From: PZPK01 sp963974595
Lineage (GTDB): Bacteria; Pseudomonadota; Gammaproteobacteria; Pseudomonadales; Oleiphilaceae
Direction of reading: 5' to 3'
DNA length: 64,000 nt
NCBI GenBank assembly: GCA_963974595.1
Contig: CAXBDA010000003.1
Span: forward strand, 27,092 to 91,091
The notes below the pieces were generated by a model, which ran no database searches, was not told where the DNA came from, and saw nothing but the letters and a program-made list of their open reading frames with translations. Every line of letters starts with the position of its first letter. Position 1 is the first letter of the stretch. Made by a program: the position numbers and the translations under genes. Positions 35,166 to 44,826 of this stretch are shown here, in pieces.

Positions 35166-35624
35166 TTAGTCTCGGTGTAAAATAGTAGAAACAAAGCGAC
35201 TTGCAAGTGCCCACTGACTTGGCCAATAACCATTGAACTTTGGTAGTTGGTCATCGACATCGCCAACCCGCCGGTCATAAAATGAATGCAGAATTGGCTT
35301 GGGCAACTCAAAGACTTCGGAAAAATTTTCTGCCGGGATAAAGGCCAAGCCAAAGGTTGGAGCTAAAGGCAAGAATGCGACCACAGGACTGTTGCACGAT
35401 GGGCAAACCCCTCGATTTACAGAGGGAGGTAAACGGTGCTTTGTGAATCGAATTGCAGGATCAATAGGTTTGATTATTTGATTAGACTTTACCGCAACAA
35501 TATTAGCGAACGGCTTGCGATACACCTTTTGGCAAATTTTGCAGTGGCAAGTAAATTGAATTACGGGAGAACCCTTGATTATAATTTTGCTGTCTCCACA
35601 CGGACATGAACAAGGTGTTTGCAT
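35166..35624 (-). CDS. GFA (CENP-V/GFA) zinc-binding family protein
   Basis: The 152-residue protein has a GFA zinc fold. Cysteines occur in PCSCPCG near the N-terminus, the CHCKICQ motif near residue 26-32, and a CPSC pair near residue 74. The family is named after a glutathione-dependent formaldehyde-activating enzyme, but most members have no proven activity. The start follows GGAGGAACC on the minus strand, a strong ribosome-binding site. It is convergent with pdxH. Whether it acts on S-hydroxymethylglutathione here is unknown. Confidence 0.85.
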   Translation of the reverse strand: MQTPCSCPCGDSKIIIKGSPVIQFTCHCKICQKVYRKPFANIVAVKSNQIIKPIDPAIRFTKHRLPPSVNRGVCPSCNSPVVAFLPLAPTFGLAFIPAENFSEVFELPKPILHSFYDRRVGDVDDQLPKFNGYWPSQWALASRFVSTILHRD

Positions 35625-35721
35625 GGTTCCTCCTTTGGTTTATCGGTGTAAGTGCCAAGGCCTCATTAAGAAGCAAATAATAGGTGGTTAATATATTACG
35701 TTTTGCAGTATCAACGTATGA

Positions 35722-36717
35722 TTACTTTGATCGCGCTACTTTGAGCTTATTTAACGCTGTCAATAAGTCTATATTCTCTTTTGAAAGCTCTTTATTTTCT
35801 CTAGATGCGTTTTTCAATTGATTCTGAATACTCTTTAAGCTTTTATTCATTTCACTAAGTTGGTTTGCCAGTGCTTCATTTTGATCTTTACTCGAAATAA
35901 GTTGACCTTTAAGTCGCGCTTGTTTGGCTTGCTGTTCATTAAGAGAGCCTTCTTTTTGTTCAAGTCTTTTCTGGTAATCGGACATGGCTTCTTTAAACAC
36001 TTTTATATCGTGTTCTTGGTAATCGATGAATGCTTCATTAATATCGATCGTCAAATAATTATCGTCTAATTGTATTTTCAAGTCTGATAACTGCGATGCA
36101 AGAATCTCTGCCGAGGAACTTAGCGCGTCTTTTTCTATTGCAGTCGTTTGGTGGTTGTCTCTGAGTTTGGTAATTTCAGTCTGGAGTTGATCGCTTGTGC
36201 TTTTTAAATCCACGAGCATCGTTTTAGTTTTATCAAGTTCGGCTTTTTTGTCCTGTAGAGTGCTTGACTTGTCAATGACTTGTTCTTGGGTCATATTTAA
36301 GATATTAGCTAACTTGTCAATATTCTTAGAAGCCAGTGCGATTTGATTATGTTGGATTTTTTGTTGATTCAAATAATCGAAAGCTAAATATCCACCGATT
36401 ACGCAAACAATCAACAGGGTTGGCAGTATAATTATATTGATGCTTCTTTTCTTGGTATCCATTTCGCTTTGACGGACTTGCAGTGATTCATTTTCTTTTT
36501 CAAGTAAGCGCTTTTCATCGTCCAGCTTGTTCTCACGTTTTACTAACTCTTGTGCTTTCAAGCGGTTTGCACGTTCTTTTTGGGCAACCTCCTCTTGATG
36601 AGAGCTTAATCTTTTTTCGGTACGGCTTTGATTCAGGGCCTGTCGACTAAGGGCTTCTTCTTTTAATTTTAAGGCTCTGGTCTTTTGTTCTATTTGTAAT
36701 TCTTCTGGCGAGGCCAT
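35722..36717 (-). CDS. coiled-coil membrane protein of unknown function
   Basis: I recognise no family for this 331-residue protein. Residues about 1-90 are highly charged predicted coiled coil (EEALSRQALNQSRTEKRL and similar). One membrane helix follows at about 96-115 (INIIILPTLLIVCVIGGYLA). Residues 120-331 form a second long predicted coiled coil with Gln/Lys/Glu/Leu heptads. The layout suggests a cytosolic half and a periplasmic half joined through the inner membrane, as in envelope-spanning scaffold proteins. It lies 84 bp downstream of uvrD on the same strand and may be co-transcribed with it. Confidence 0.75.
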   Translation of the reverse strand: MASPEELQIEQKTRALKLKEEALSRQALNQSRTEKRLSSHQEEVAQKERANRLKAQELVKRENKLDDEKRLLEKENESLQVRQSEMDTKKRSINIIILPTLLIVCVIGGYLAFDYLNQQKIQHNQIALASKNIDKLANILNMTQEQVIDKSSTLQDKKAELDKTKTMLVDLKSTSDQLQTEITKLRDNHQTTAIEKDALSSSAEILASQLSDLKIQLDDNYLTIDINEAFIDYQEHDIKVFKEAMSDYQKRLEQKEGSLNEQQAKQARLKGQLISSKDQNEALANQLSEMNKSLKSIQNQLKNASRENKELSKENIDLLTALNKLKVARSK

Positions 36718-36801
36718 GAATAAAATGTCCTAAATAATTTTAATGATGAAAAGCATTTATTAGCATAGTTGATACTGCTTATTTTGTCTGACGATTCTGG
36801 G

Positions 36802-38961
36802 TCAAATCGCGTCTAATTTCGCGTAGGAAAGCACTAACCACTTAGTACCACTTTCAATAAAGTTAACTTGAATGCGCGCGTGAGCACCCTGTCCTTCGTA
36901 GTTCAGTACGGCGCCTTCGCCAAAACTCGGATGAGAAACAAGCTGACCTAATTGGAAGGGGCATGAATCTTGAGAAAATCCAGATGTCAGCTCATTACCA
37001 AAAGAAACTGGCATAGAGACGCTATTTTTGATTCTCACCTCTTGCATCAAATTAGCCGGGACTTCCCTGACGAATCTTGAAATAGGGTTGAACTTTTCTT
37101 GCCCATATAAACGTCGGGATTCAGCATAGGTAATGACCAGTTTTTCCATTGCCCGTGTGAGACCGACATAACACAAACGTCTTTCTTCTTCTAATCTGCC
37201 AGGCTCTTCCATAGACATTTGATGCGGGAACAAACCCTCTTCCATACCCGCTAAAAATACACACGGAAACTCCAAGCCTTTAGCGGAATGCAGGGTCATC
37301 ATTTGTACGCAGTCTTGATGCTCATCAGCCTGCTGTTCACCTGCATCCAAGGCTGCTTGAGCAATAAAGGTGGCCAAATGGCCCATTTCATCGTCTTCTG
37401 GGTCGTAGTCTTTGGTTGCCGACAGTAATTCGTTCAAGTTCTCAACTCGGGCTTGGCCTTTTTCACCTTTTTCTTTGGCATGGTGATCTTTCAATCCGGA
37501 TTTTTCCAAGACCTGCTCTGTCAGTTGAGATAAGGAAAGGTCGGCTTGTTGTTCGCCCAAATCGTCAATCATATTAATAAAGAGCTTAAGAGATGCGCCT
37601 GCTTTGCCTTTGATTAGGCCAAGGCCCAAGCGTTCAACACACGCTTGCCATAATGAAACGGATTGCTCTCGAGCATGTTCACGCAGATCGCTGAGTGTTT
37701 TATTACCCACGCCGCGTGTTGGAATATTGACTACACGTTCGAAAGCAGCATCATCATGTCGATAATATATAAGGCGAAGGTAAGCTAAGGCGTTACGGAT
37801 TTCTTGGCGATCATAGAAGCGTAAGCCACCGTAAATTCGATAAGGAATACCTTGTCGAATCAGGAATTCTTCTAAGATTCGAGATTGTGCATTAGAGCGA
37901 TAAAGGATGGCACATTCGCTTCTATCACGGCCTTGGTTTACCCAAACAGTGATTCGATCTGCAATGTAATTGGCTTCATCTTGTTCATTAAAAGCAGCAT
38001 AAAGATCAATCGGCTCACCTTCATTGCCATCGGTCCATAAGTCTTTGCCTAAACGGCCGCTATTATTTTGAATCAAGGCATTGGCCGCGTTTAGAATAGT
38101 ACTGGTGGAACGATAGTTCTGTTCGAGTTTGATACATAAAGGGCGCTGAAAGTCGTGTTCAAATTGTTGAATGTTTTCAATCTTCGCACCGCGCCAGCCA
38201 TAAATTGACTGGTCGTCATCGCCGACCACCATGATCGGAATGCGGTCACCTGCCAGCACTCTTAACCAGGCATATTGTATGGTGTTGGTGTCTTGAAACT
38301 CGTCAACCAATAAATAGCGAAAGCGGTCTTGATAGTGCGCTAAGAGTGCCGGATTATTTAACCACAATTCATGAGAGCGCAATAGCAATTCACCAAAATC
38401 AACCATGCCAGATTGCTGGCATTGATTCTCATAAGCGAGATAAAGTTTTGCCATGACTTGGTCGTACTGGCTATGGCTTGGTGGCAAATAGGCTGCTCTT
38501 AAACCTTCATCTTTCTTACCATTAATAAATGACTGAACCTGCTTTGGCGGCCAGCGAGTTTCATCAACATTATTTTCACGCATAATACGCTTAACGATGC
38601 GCAGTTGGTCATCAGAATCGAGGATTTGAAAGTTTTCAGGTAACTTGGCATCTCGTGAGTGCGCTCTCAATAAACGATGAGCAATGCCGTGAAAGGTACC
38701 AAACCAAAGGTTGCGCCCGGGCAGTTTTAGTAAGTCTTCGATACGGCCACGCATTTCTTTAGCGGCTTTATTGGTAAAGGTGACGGCCATAATGGCAGAT
38801 GGGCTGAGTCGTTCAATTTCAATCAGCCAAGCGATTCGATGCACTAATACCCGGGTTTTACCACTACCTGCCCCGGCTAAAATTAATAAATTTTGCATTG
38901 GTGCAGCCACAGCTTGACGCTGAGCATCGTTAAGGCCATCTAAAATATGCGAAACATCCAT
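36802..38961 (-). CDS. uvrD: DNA helicase II UvrD
   Basis: This 719-residue SF1A helicase starts MDVSHILDGLNDAQRQAV, typical of UvrD. Walker A is AGAGSGKTRVLVHR (about 29-42), motif II LLVDEFQDTNT (about 217), motif III VVGDDDQSIYGWRGA, motif V TLHSAKGLEFPCVF and motif VI RRLCYVGLTRA. The C-terminal tudor-like tail (LGQLVSHPSFGEGAVLNYEG) is intact; in E. coli this region binds RNA polymerase. It acts in mismatch and nucleotide excision repair. Confidence 0.96.
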   Translation of the reverse strand: MDVSHILDGLNDAQRQAVAAPMQNLLILAGAGSGKTRVLVHRIAWLIEIERLSPSAIMAVTFTNKAAKEMRGRIEDLLKLPGRNLWFGTFHGIAHRLLRAHSRDAKLPENFQILDSDDQLRIVKRIMRENNVDETRWPPKQVQSFINGKKDEGLRAAYLPPSHSQYDQVMAKLYLAYENQCQQSGMVDFGELLLRSHELWLNNPALLAHYQDRFRYLLVDEFQDTNTIQYAWLRVLAGDRIPIMVVGDDDQSIYGWRGAKIENIQQFEHDFQRPLCIKLEQNYRSTSTILNAANALIQNNSGRLGKDLWTDGNEGEPIDLYAAFNEQDEANYIADRITVWVNQGRDRSECAILYRSNAQSRILEEFLIRQGIPYRIYGGLRFYDRQEIRNALAYLRLIYYRHDDAAFERVVNIPTRGVGNKTLSDLREHAREQSVSLWQACVERLGLGLIKGKAGASLKLFINMIDDLGEQQADLSLSQLTEQVLEKSGLKDHHAKEKGEKGQARVENLNELLSATKDYDPEDDEMGHLATFIAQAALDAGEQQADEHQDCVQMMTLHSAKGLEFPCVFLAGMEEGLFPHQMSMEEPGRLEEERRLCYVGLTRAMEKLVITYAESRRLYGQEKFNPISRFVREVPANLMQEVRIKNSVSMPVSFGNELTSGFSQDSCPFQLGQLVSHPSFGEGAVLNYEGQGAHARIQVNFIESGTKWLVLSYAKLDAI

Positions 38962-39182
38962 GGGAATAGCTTTCTTGAGAAGTTAATATAAATCTGTTTT
39001 TACTTGCGCTTAAGGGGCATGAGTATAACAGTAGCTATGTAAAAAAACTTCCATATGGTTTATATCTTGCCTCACTGCTATTAGTTTTTTTGGTAAATTA
39101 CTTTTGAATCATTTAAAGCTAATGAAAGGTTTAGCGTATTCAGGCTATACTTAAAAGACGCTTTCTTCCCAGAATAATAACT

Positions 39183-41489
39183 ATGAATCTTGGCCGCTTT
39201 AAACAGCTACTACAGAATTTTTTGCCATCAAATAGCCTTCCTGATGAGGTTGGTAAAGATGAATTACACGATGCATTTATATCAGAGCGTCAGGTACGTT
39301 TGTCGTTAGAGGAAGCGCTTTCAGACAAAGAGGCCGAGTTCGAAGTCATACTCAAGGGGCGTATTCGTGAACTGAGTGATGCAAATACTCAGTTAAGCGA
39401 GCAAATCGCACTGCGCAAGAAAATTAGTGATGCCTTGGTGAAAAGCCAAACCCGCTTAACACAGGCGATGTCAGCAACACATTTAGGTTTAATTGATTGG
39501 GATGTCTTGCACGGGCAGTTTTACCAGTCCGAGTTCATCGCTGTGTTTGGTGCGAAAGAACAAAGCTCCGCAGAGATTATCAAAACACTTAAGCGCGTGG
39601 TTCATCCGATAGATTATGTCCATGTTAGAAATACCCTCAACGCCTGTCTGGAAGGCCGTTTATCAGACTATATTATTCAATACCGTGTTTTTCAGGGTAA
39701 TCAGAGCTGGCTTTGGATAGAAGAGTGCGGGAAAGTGGTCGATACCGATGCCAAAGGTAAGGCGCTCAGGTTGTTGGGTACAAGACGAAATATTCAATCC
39801 GAAGTGGTACGTGATGAGCAAGTTAAGCTGGCTAAATCAGTTATTGATCATACTTCAGAAGGTGTCTTTGTGCTTGACCCTCAATATCGATTTTTATCGG
39901 TGAATCCGGCACTGGCAAAAATAATGGGCTATGACGCTTCATTTCTGGCCGGAAAACGCATTCAAGAGATAAGTGATACGCCCAAGCGGGAACAGGTTTA
40001 TCAAGAAATATTTCAACAGGTTCAGGCCAAAGATCAATGGCAGGGCGAGCTCCTGGAAAAACGTTTTCACGGTGATTATTACCCGCAGTGGACTCAAATA
40101 AATGCGATTCATGATGAGCAAGGTGCCATAAAGTACTATGCAGGTATGGTGTCTGATTTATCCTTTCGAAAAGCCGCAGATAAGAAGTTAGATTACTTAT
40201 TAAACTATGATGACCTGACGAAACTAGCAAACAGAGTCCAGTTTAAAGATCAACTGCATCGGGCTTTGGTGCGTTTTAAAGATAAAGGCATGCCATTCGC
40301 ATTGGTTATGTTGGATATCGACCGCTTTAAGCAATTTAACGATAGTTTCGGTCATGAAGCCTCAGACCAGTTGCTGTGTGATATTGCCGCGCGCTTATCG
40401 CAAAATATCCAGAAAGTAGATATCTTAGCCAGAGTGGGCGGCAATGAGTTTGCCTGTGTCGTAGGTTGCAGCCCAACGTTTAATATCCAGAAATTTGCTC
40501 AGCGATTATTTGAAACCGTGACACAAAATCACTATGAAATAGTCGGACAAGGTGTGGCGATATCATGCAGTGTGGGTGTGGCTTTAGTGCCAGAGCATAC
40601 CCAGGATATTGAAATACTTATGCAGTTTGCCGCCTTGGCTGTGCAGAAAGCCAAGTTTCAAGGCGGTGATCAAATACAGATGTTTGATGAAAGTCTAAAG
40701 TCCTTTTCCCGTGAAAAGTTAGAAATGGAACATGAGTTAAGGAGTGCCTTGGAAAACGGTGAGCTGGAAGTTTTTTATCAGCCCAAAATGGATTTACAGA
40801 CCCAAAAGATTCATTCAGTTGAGTCTCTGGTACGCTGGAATCATCCAACGAAAGGCTTGGTTTCTCCCGTAGACTTCGTAAATATCGCTGAAGAAAGCGC
40901 TTTAATTACCGATCTTGGTTTGTTTGTTTTAAAGCAGGCATGCGAGCAGGCGCAATGTTGGCGGTCAAGTGGTTTGGGTACAATTAGCGTGGCCGTGAAC
41001 TTGTCTCCTCGGCAGCTGCGTGATGTGGATTTAAAAAGCATGATCCAAGTGATTATGGATGAAAGTGAAATCTTGCCAGAGTGCTTGGAGTTAGAATTAA
41101 CCGAAAGCATGATTATGGAAGATTCTCAATCTGCCATTCGTTGTCTGCAGGATTTGAAAGCCTTGGGTTTGAAAATCTCGGTGGATGATTTTGGTACAGG
41201 TTACTCTTCATTAAGTTACTTGAAAGATTTCCCTGTTGATACGCTAAAGATAGATAAAAGTTTTGTCGATGGCATGGAATTTTCTCAATCTCAACTGGCG
41301 ATTGTCCGTGCCATTATTGTGTTAGGCCATAGTTTAAACTTGAAGGTTGTTGCTGAAGGGGTTGAGAACAACTCCCAGCTTGAGTTATTAACTGAAAATA
41401 CCTGCGATATGGTGCAAGGCTATTTAATTTCTAAGCCTTTGCGTGCAGCAGAAATGCAGAGTCTGTTAGAGCGGCAGGCAGCGTCTTAA
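39183..41489 (+). CDS. PAS-GGDEF-EAL cyclic-di-GMP protein with degenerate GGDEF motif
   Basis: The 768-residue soluble protein has an N-terminal coiled coil (about 35-80) and two PAS domains (about 90-210 and 220-340). The GGDEF domain has the signature changed to GGNEF (about 420), and the EAL domain has ESL in place of EAL (about residue 546). The EAL catalytic set is otherwise present: NLSPRQL, ELTESM, VDDFGTGYSS, KIDKSFV and EGVE. Loss of the signature Asp suggests the GGDEF domain is inactive or regulatory, so the protein should act mainly as a phosphodiesterase. It is convergent with pilU. A role in twitching motility is inferred from position. Confidence 0.92.
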   Translation: MNLGRFKQLLQNFLPSNSLPDEVGKDELHDAFISERQVRLSLEEALSDKEAEFEVILKGRIRELSDANTQLSEQIALRKKISDALVKSQTRLTQAMSATHLGLIDWDVLHGQFYQSEFIAVFGAKEQSSAEIIKTLKRVVHPIDYVHVRNTLNACLEGRLSDYIIQYRVFQGNQSWLWIEECGKVVDTDAKGKALRLLGTRRNIQSEVVRDEQVKLAKSVIDHTSEGVFVLDPQYRFLSVNPALAKIMGYDASFLAGKRIQEISDTPKREQVYQEIFQQVQAKDQWQGELLEKRFHGDYYPQWTQINAIHDEQGAIKYYAGMVSDLSFRKAADKKLDYLLNYDDLTKLANRVQFKDQLHRALVRFKDKGMPFALVMLDIDRFKQFNDSFGHEASDQLLCDIAARLSQNIQKVDILARVGGNEFACVVGCSPTFNIQKFAQRLFETVTQNHYEIVGQGVAISCSVGVALVPEHTQDIEILMQFAALAVQKAKFQGGDQIQMFDESLKSFSREKLEMEHELRSALENGELEVFYQPKMDLQTQKIHSVESLVRWNHPTKGLVSPVDFVNIAEESALITDLGLFVLKQACEQAQCWRSSGLGTISVAVNLSPRQLRDVDLKSMIQVIMDESEILPECLELELTESMIMEDSQSAIRCLQDLKALGLKISVDDFGTGYSSLSYLKDFPVDTLKIDKSFVDGMEFSQSQLAIVRAIIVLGHSLNLKVVAEGVENNSQLELLTENTCDMVQGYLISKPLRAAEMQSLLERQAAS

Positions 41490-41535
41490 TATATTTCCGA
41501 TCACTGAATAATAATAGTACTGCTCTCTGATACCT

Positions 41536-42675
41536 CTAGGGTGCAAAGTCGATCTTATCATCCTGAATGCTCAAGCGGTCTGTTGAAGATTGCAGTTGCC
41601 CAGGTGTATTCGCATCCGAACCTAACTTGATCATTAATCTCAAATCATTTGCTGAATCGGCATAAGCCAAAGCATCTTCGTAGGTAATGTCGCCAGCGGC
41701 ATATAGATCATAGAGTGCTTGGTCAAAGGTCTGCATACCAATGTCACGCGACTTGGTCATCATTTCTTTTAGTTTATGCACTTCTTTTTTACGGATTAAA
41801 TCTGCGCATAGAGGTGTATTCAAGAGTATCTCTACAACAGCCTTTCGGCTTTTGCCATCCGGTGTTGGAATGAGTTGTTGAGCAACGATGGCTTTCAAAT
41901 TGAGGGATAAATCCATCCAGATCTGGTTGTGTTGTTCTGGGGGGAAGAAGTTGATGATTCTATCCAAGGCCTGGTTTGCATTGTTAGCATGTAGTGTTGC
42001 CAAACATAAGTGGCCTGTTTCGGCAAAGGTGACCGCATAATCCATCGTTTCTTTACTGCGAATCTCACCAATCATAATGACATCAGGTGCTTGTCGAAGT
42101 GTATTTTTTAAAGCAATCTCAAAACTCTGGGTATCAATACCGACTTCTCGCTGGGTTACAATACAGTTTGCATGTTGATGGATATATTCAATCGGATCTT
42201 CTATCGAAATAATATGGCCTTTACTGTTGCGGTTTCGGTGACCAATCATTGCTGCAAGCGAGGTTGATTTACCGGTGCCGGTTGCACCTACAAATATAAT
42301 TAAGCCACGTTTTGTCATCGCTAATTGATTGATGGTATCTGGGAGCTCTAAATCTTCAATGCGCGGTATGTTTGTTTCGATACGCCGAAGCACCATGCCA
42401 CAAAGGTTACGCTGATAAAAAGCACTGACACGAAAGCGGCCAATCCCACGAGCACTGATCGCAAAGTTACATTCATTGTTATCAGCAAACTCGGCGCGTT
42501 GTTTTTCACTCATGACATCATAAACAATTTCCCGGGTTTGTTCCGGTGTCAGAGCATGTTTGGTCACTGGGACAATTTTGCCATTGATTTTGATGCTTGG
42601 AGCGACACCGACTGTAATAAATAAATCGGAGCCGCCTTTTTCAACCATGATCTGTAAGAGCTTTTCGAAATCCAC
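41536..42675 (-). CDS. pilU: type IV pilus retraction ATPase PilU
   Basis: This 379-residue PilT-like ATPase has Walker A VGATGTGKST (about 130), the Asp box and Walker B IEDPIEYIHQH and APDVIMIGEIR, and the His box ATLHANNA. It ends in the longer C-terminal tail typical of PilU (KLGSDANTP.. and beyond). The start is GTG at 42675 (MDFEKLLQIM). PilU assists PilT in pilus retraction at the inner-membrane base. It follows pilT by about 96 bp on the same strand; the pair is likely one operon. Confidence 0.95.
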   Translation of the reverse strand: MDFEKLLQIMVEKGGSDLFITVGVAPSIKINGKIVPVTKHALTPEQTREIVYDVMSEKQRAEFADNNECNFAISARGIGRFRVSAFYQRNLCGMVLRRIETNIPRIEDLELPDTINQLAMTKRGLIIFVGATGTGKSTSLAAMIGHRNRNSKGHIISIEDPIEYIHQHANCIVTQREVGIDTQSFEIALKNTLRQAPDVIMIGEIRSKETMDYAVTFAETGHLCLATLHANNANQALDRIINFFPPEQHNQIWMDLSLNLKAIVAQQLIPTPDGKSRKAVVEILLNTPLCADLIRKKEVHKLKEMMTKSRDIGMQTFDQALYDLYAAGDITYEDALAYADSANDLRLMIKLGSDANTPGQLQSSTDRLSIQDDKIDFAP

Positions 42676-42771
42676 CTTGCTACCATCCTGTAAAACTTGA
42701 TATGTATATTCTGATCTAAGTGCGTATATGTGTTTACGCTGTCATCGAGACGTTTATTTTTTGTAAAAATC

Positions 42772-43806
42772 TTAAAAATTATCAGGAGTTTTCGCTTTCT
42801 CGCGGGCAATCTCCCGGGTAATAAAGCCTTTGCTTAATAAGTTCTGTAAGCATTGATCCAAGGTTTGCATGCCGACAGATGCACCTGTCTGAATAGAGCT
42901 ATACATCTGAGCAACCTTATCTTCACGAATCAGGTTACGGATAGCCGATGTGCCAATCATAATTTCATGGGCAGCAACACGACCACCATTGGTTTTTTTC
43001 AATAATGTTTGTGAAATAACCGCCTGTAGTGATTCTGATAACATGGATCTAACCATAGACTTTTCTTCTGCCGGAAAAACATCGACCACACGGTCAATGG
43101 TTTTTGCGGCAGAGGTCGTATGCAGAGTACCAAACACCAAATGGCCGGTTTCTGCTGCGGTTAGTGCTAAACGAATAGTTTCTAAGTCACGAAGCTCACC
43201 AACCAGTATGATGTCAGGGTCTTCACGAAGCGCTGAACGCAGCGCTTCATTAAAACCCAGGGTATCGCGATGAACTTCACGCTGGTTCATCAAGCATTTT
43301 TTACTTTCATGGACGAATTCGATCGGGTCTTCAATGGTTAAAATATGATCGTATCGATTGTCATTAATATAATCGATCATCGCCGCTAATGTGGTTGATT
43401 TACCCGAACCGGTTGGCCCTGTTACCAGAACCAAACCACGAGGCACTTCAGCAATGTCTTTAAATACCTGGCCCATTCCCAAATCTTCCATGGTTAATAC
43501 TTTGGAAGGAATGGTACGAAATACGCCACCGGCACCACGGTTTTGGTTGAAGGCATTAACCCTGAAACGGGCCACACCGGGTACTTCAAAAGAAAAATCG
43601 GTTTCGAGGAATTCTTCAAAATCTTTACGCTGCTTATCATTCATAATGTCATAAATCAGAGAATGTACTTCTTTATGTTCCATGGCAGGTAAATTGATTC
43701 GTCTCACATCACCGTCTACACGAATCATAGGGGGTAAACCGGCTGAAAGGTGTAAATCCGAAGCGCCTTGTTTGGCAGAAAATGCGAGTAGTTCGGTAAT
43801 ATCCAT
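42772..43806 (-). CDS. pilT: type IV pilus retraction ATPase PilT
   Basis: The start is placed at ATG 43806 (MDITELLAFSAKQGASDLHLSAG), with TTTTGAGGA in front; an upstream TTG adds four residues without support. At 344 residues it equals known PilT. Walker A is GPTGSGKSTT (about 132), Walker B DPDIILVGELRD and the His box GTLHTTSA. The AIRNLIRE segment, important for retraction, is present near residue 288. The hexamer powers pilus retraction and twitching. It is divergent from yggS-proC, as in pseudomonads. Confidence 0.97.
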   Translation of the reverse strand: MDITELLAFSAKQGASDLHLSAGLPPMIRVDGDVRRINLPAMEHKEVHSLIYDIMNDKQRKDFEEFLETDFSFEVPGVARFRVNAFNQNRGAGGVFRTIPSKVLTMEDLGMGQVFKDIAEVPRGLVLVTGPTGSGKSTTLAAMIDYINDNRYDHILTIEDPIEFVHESKKCLMNQREVHRDTLGFNEALRSALREDPDIILVGELRDLETIRLALTAAETGHLVFGTLHTTSAAKTIDRVVDVFPAEEKSMVRSMLSESLQAVISQTLLKKTNGGRVAAHEIMIGTSAIRNLIREDKVAQMYSSIQTGASVGMQTLDQCLQNLLSKGFITREIAREKAKTPDNF

Positions 43807-44081
43807 ATGGGTCCTCAAAATGTGTTAAGAGCCAAGTATTTAAAACGGCTTAAGATGAATCACACCATGTACACAAACCAAAAATACTGCGCTGGTGCTG
43901 ATAAGGCTTGTGAAAGTAAAGGCTTTTTGCTCAAATGTCCGCTACTCAATTTTAACGTGATACGCCATCCTTATGTTTAAATACACCAAGCATTAACTTG
44001 CGTGACTTATAATAAAGGAATCAACCCGTTAGCTTGAGAGTTTTAAGAAGGCCTTATTCAAAAAAAGTGATTCAAAATAGT

Positions 44082-44789
44082 ATGATATTCAGCATAGCAG
44101 ACAAGCTCGAGAACGTAAGAGCGAGGATACAAAAAGCCACAATTAGCGCAAAAAAATCACCAGATTCTGTGCAGCTTCTGGCTGTTACCAAAACCAAAGG
44201 GCCAGAAGTGCTGCAATCTGCGATGCAAGCCGGCTTAATGCAATTTGGTGAGAATTATTTGGGTGAAGCATTAGCTAAACAAGAAAAGCTCCTGGCGCTT
44301 TGTGGTGAACATGACTATGCCGCGCTTGTGTGGCATTTTATTGGGCCAGTTCAATCGAATAAAACACGTGCCATTGCTGAAAATTTCTCGTGGGTGCATA
44401 CACTGGAACGATCAAAGATTGTGAAAAGATTAAGTGATCAACGGCCTGAAAAATTACCACCGCTAAATTGCTGTATTCAAGTAAATATAAATAAAGAAGA
44501 GACAAAATCGGGCCTTCTACTTAAAGACATAAGTAGTTTGGCTAAAGAAATTAATGAGGCACCTAATCTTTGTTTAAGAGGCCTCATGTGTATACCCAAT
44601 GCAGGTCAGTCTGAAGAAGGTTTGAAACAAACCTTTCAGCGTATGGCAGGAACGTTTGAAGAATTAAAAACGCTATATCCAACAGTTGATACCTTATCAA
44701 TGGGTATGTCGGATGATATCGAAATAGCAATTGAATGTGGCGCGACCATGCTTAGGGTCGGAACAGCACTTTTTGGTGAACGTGTTTAG
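44082..44789 (+). CDS. yggS: YggS-family pyridoxal phosphate homeostasis protein
   Basis: The start at ATG 44082 (MIFSIADKLENVRARI) matches family N-termini and gives 235 residues; a TTG 48 bp upstream adds unrelated sequence. The PLP lysine is in LLAVTKTKG (about residue 36). FGENYLGEA, WHFIGPVQSNKTR, LRGLMCIPNAG and LSMGMSDDIEIAIECGATMLRVGTALFG (read in parts) are all conserved. The protein binds PLP without known catalysis and buffers free PLP. proC starts 37 bp downstream, a very common pairing. Confidence 0.96.
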   Translation: MIFSIADKLENVRARIQKATISAKKSPDSVQLLAVTKTKGPEVLQSAMQAGLMQFGENYLGEALAKQEKLLALCGEHDYAALVWHFIGPVQSNKTRAIAENFSWVHTLERSKIVKRLSDQRPEKLPPLNCCIQVNINKEETKSGLLLKDISSLAKEINEAPNLCLRGLMCIPNAGQSEEGLKQTFQRMAGTFEELKTLYPTVDTLSMGMSDDIEIAIECGATMLRVGTALFGERV

Positions 44790-44826
44790 TTCTTATTATT
44801 TCACTACAAAATTAGAAGGCGGACTA

